64,000 nucleotides of DNA from Magnetospirillum sp. SS-4 (GTDB taxonomy: Bacteria > Pseudomonadota > Alphaproteobacteria > Rhodospirillales > Magnetospirillaceae). Positions within the stretch are counted from its first letter, which is position 1; every line of letters starts with the position of its first letter. This document shows, in pieces, positions 62,341 to 64,000 of the stretch. The stretch is from contig NZ_CACVCH010000001.1 in NCBI RefSeq assembly GCF_902729425.1, positions 7,501-71,500 on the forward strand. The letters run 5' to 3'. The notes below the pieces were generated by a model. That model did not search any database, had not been told where the DNA came from, and saw only the letters and a list, made by a program, of their open reading frames with translations. A program made the position numbers and the translations under genes.

Positions 62341-63217
62341 TCCAGTCTCCGTTGAGGATCAGGCGGTCGATCCAGCCCTTTGCCATGGCGGCGTCCACGG
62401 CCGCGGTCATGGCCGGGGAATGCCGGTAGAACAGGGTATTGCCGCGCTGGTAGGTGACGAGATCGGTTCCGTCTCCGTCGCCCGCCTCGCCCCGCGACAG
62501 GGTGCCCACGTAGATCAGGCATTCCCGCCGGCATTCCTGGCCGCTGACGAACTTGTCCCCGGGCTCGGCCGACAGCGAGCCGATGCGGCAGGCGCGGCCC
62601 TTGACGGAGAAGCCGTAGGGCGCGTGGACCGAGACGCGGACCCGGCCGGAACGGAAATCCTCCATGCGGGCGAAGGGCGGCGCGTCCATCTCGATGCGTT
62701 CGACGCCCATGCGGGCCAGCACCGCCCCGAACGGGCCGGAATGGATGCCGTGGGGATAAAGCCGGGTCCACTCGGCCGAGGGCAGGCGCGGGTCCTTGAC
62801 CATCTTGCACAGTAGCCGGCCGGCCACCGGAACGAGGTCGGGCCGCGATTCCCGCAGCAACCCGACACAGCCCCAGTCGTTGGCGATCACCTCGGTTCCC
62901 GGCGGCAGGTGAGGCAGCAGGCCGGCCAGCGCCTCCATCCCCGCCACCGACAGCACCGGCGTCGCCAGGGCGACACCCAGCCCCGCCGCCCCGACGGCGG
63001 CGACGGCCTGACGAAGCTGGATCTCGGTGGGCAGCAGGGTCTCGCAGAACTCCGAGCCCAGGTGAAAGCGCGTCACCGGAAGGCCGGCGACGCCCTCGGG
63101 CAACGGCACCGCCGGCCAGCCCAACCGGGCAGCGCATTCCGCCACGGTGGGAGCCCCACCGGCCAGCAGACCGTCCAGCAGCCGGGCCTGAACCAGGGTC
63201 AGGGCGATCTCGGTCAT
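62318..63217 (-). CDS. Second U32-like protein
   Basis: A 299-residue protein with a TIM-barrel-like layout resembling U32 proteins: an N-terminal helical part, then TRFHLGSEFCETLLPTEIQL, GTEVIANDWGCVGLL and cysteines near GRLLCKMVKD, GRACRIGS and SGQECRRECLIYVG. It shares little direct sequence with its neighbour, so it is a partner rather than a recent duplicate, much as UbiU and UbiV pair. AAGGGAGG precedes the ATG. The upstream membrane gene overlaps by four bases (ATGA). The cysteines suggest an iron-sulfur cluster. Confidence 0.7.
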   Translation of the reverse strand: MTEIALTLVQARLLDGLLAGGAPTVAECAARLGWPAVPLPEGVAGLPVTRFHLGSEFCETLLPTEIQLRQAVAAVGAAGLGVALATPVLSVAGMEALAGLLPHLPPGTEVIANDWGCVGLLRESRPDLVPVAGRLLCKMVKDPRLPSAEWTRLYPHGIHSGPFGAVLARMGVERIEMDAPPFARMEDFRSGRVRVSVHAPYGFSVKGRACRIGSLSAEPGDKFVSGQECRRECLIYVGTLSRGEAGDGDGTDLVTYQRGNTLFYRHSPAMTAAVDAAMAKGWIDRLILNGDWNENRRAH

Positions 63218-64000
63218 CTCGGCCTCCCTTGCAACGCCAGCCCCGCCGCCGACAGCAGGGCGAGCCCGAGCCCGCCCCACAACCACGACACCAGCGGGAA
63301 TGTTCTCACCACCACCGGCAGACCGGTGGACAAAGTGTCGTCCACGGCGGGAATCCACACCTGCACGTCCCGCCACAGGCCGCGATGGATGAACGGATCG
63401 ACGGCGCGGGTGGCGGAAACCTGCCGGGCATAGCGGTAATCCAGAATCTCGCAGGCCAGGCGCTGGGCTCCCTTCAGGCCGGCCGGAACCGGCGCCGGGT
63501 CCAGGATGTGGATGGCGCCCTCGCTCCGCTCGATCTCGACGCCGTCGCGATCCAGCCGCCACGTCACCCGAAGGCCGGCATCGTCCGGCGAGACGGCGAT
63601 GCTCTGGCCGTCGGGCAGGCGCAACGGCGCGCCCGCCTGATCGGGCCAGCGGAAGCTTTGCTGCGCCACCCGATCGAATACCGTCGCGGCCAGGAACGAG
63701 GCCAGTGCCACCGCGAGCCCCAGGTGCAGGCCGCCGACCAGGGCCGGTCTCGCCTCGCCTTCCCGGAGGGCGGTCGCCAGCCGGACCAGCGAAGCGAGGC
63801 CGAAATAGGCCAGAGCCGCCCACAATCCGCCGATATGGTCCAATTGGTCCAAGGTGCCGGCGGCGGTCGAGCCGCCGCCCTCGAACGCCCCCGACACCGG
63901 ATCGAGGATCACGGTCAGCGCCACCGCCGCCAGGGCCGTCAGGGACGCGGCGCGACGCTGCCCCCAGGGCAGCAGGACATGGCCGCCGGCCAGGAACAGG
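63214..64000 (-). CDS. Membrane protein, partial, with CcmF-like tail
   Basis: The open frame runs to the window edge, so the N-terminus is missing. A start at 63924 is possible but the frame upstream still encodes a hydrophobic helix (LFLAGGHVLLPWGQ). Two further helices precede a soluble domain of about 140 residues, then a final helix. The end, LWRDVQVWIP...FPLVSWLWGGLGLALL, resembles the tail of CcmF heme-handling proteins (DLYV...PLVxWIWxG). If correct, it would act in cytochrome c maturation or related heme delivery. It is coupled to the U32-like gene. The assignment is weak. Confidence 0.55.
   Translation of the reverse strand, partial: LFLAGGHVLLPWGQRRAASLTALAAVALTVILDPVSGAFEGGGSTAAGTLDQLDHIGGLWAALAYFGLASLVRLATALREGEARPALVGGLHLGLAVALASFLAATVFDRVAQQSFRWPDQAGAPLRLPDGQSIAVSPDDAGLRVTWRLDRDGVEIERSEGAIHILDPAPVPAGLKGAQRLACEILDYRYARQVSATRAVDPFIHRGLWRDVQVWIPAVDDTLSTGLPVVVRTFPLVSWLWGGLGLALLSAAGLALQGRPR

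Noticed and set aside
61258-63217. Naming the U32 pair ubiU and ubiV
   Set aside because: The pairing and cysteines are suggestive, but the sequences do not show enough resemblance to UbiU/UbiV blocks that I can recall to justify the names.

Overview
The window is a high-GC, densely packed alphaproteobacterial chromosome segment. Gene content and order (rpmH-rnpA-yidD-yidC-engB-argB, glnB-glnA behind a sigma-54-type site, many short ATGA/GTGA overlaps) and the protein flavour suggest Rhodospirillales, most likely a Magnetospirillum/Paramagnetospirillum-type organism. That placement is recognition from memory, not a search. No rRNA, tRNA or CRISPR array was seen.

Layout. 1-6.4 kb: a repeat-containing protein with faint GGDEF/EAL-like ends, a chemotaxis receptor behind a perfect FNR-type box, a MarR regulator with a DUF2269-like membrane protein, and divergent ccoG with paired palindromes between them. 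6.4-7.8 kb: a small island relic with a tyrosine-recombinase remnant and a PIN/excisionase-type toxin-antitoxin pair. 7.8-31.7 kb: mostly housekeeping and signalling. It holds glnA/glnB, a small phosphatase, gatB/gatC without gatA, murJ, an RlmJ-like methyltransferase, an FMN hydroxy-acid dehydrogenase, an HPP protein, an XRE regulator, the argB-to-rpmH cluster, a cyclic-nucleotide-binding protein, an EF-G-like GTPase, a glycosyltransferase/heparinase pair, dps and a GAF/HD-GYP protein. 31.8-35 kb: a UbiD-family decarboxylase, a RidA-like protein and NnrS.

35.0-53.7 kb is the most distinctive region, a block of about 18 kb of CoA-linked catabolic genes on the minus strand. In transcription order it encodes a two-part hot-dog hydratase, thiolase, acyl-CoA ligase, HyuA/HyuB-type ATP-dependent enzyme, acyl-CoA dehydrogenase, split B12 acyl-CoA mutase, three-subunit molybdenum hydroxylase, class III CoA-transferase, SDR and an orphan periplasmic binding protein. 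A divergent TetR gene faces it across two TTTTAC-N6-GTAAAA palindromes. The mutase keeps the Tyr/Arg pair typical of dicarboxylyl-CoA substrates, so an activation, oxidation, carboxylation and rearrangement route for an unidentified carboxylic acid is a reasonable hypothesis. I do not recognise this exact set as a named pathway.

53.6-58.6 kb: an accessory stretch with an MFS transporter, a probable ATC-hydrolase-family protein, a GNAT/nitrilase fusion, an IS630 remnant next to a truncated antiporter tail, a lone GAF protein and a 41-codon membrane ORF. 58.6-64 kb: a FIST-domain hybrid histidine kinase translationally coupled to two U32-type proteins and to a membrane protein that runs off the window.
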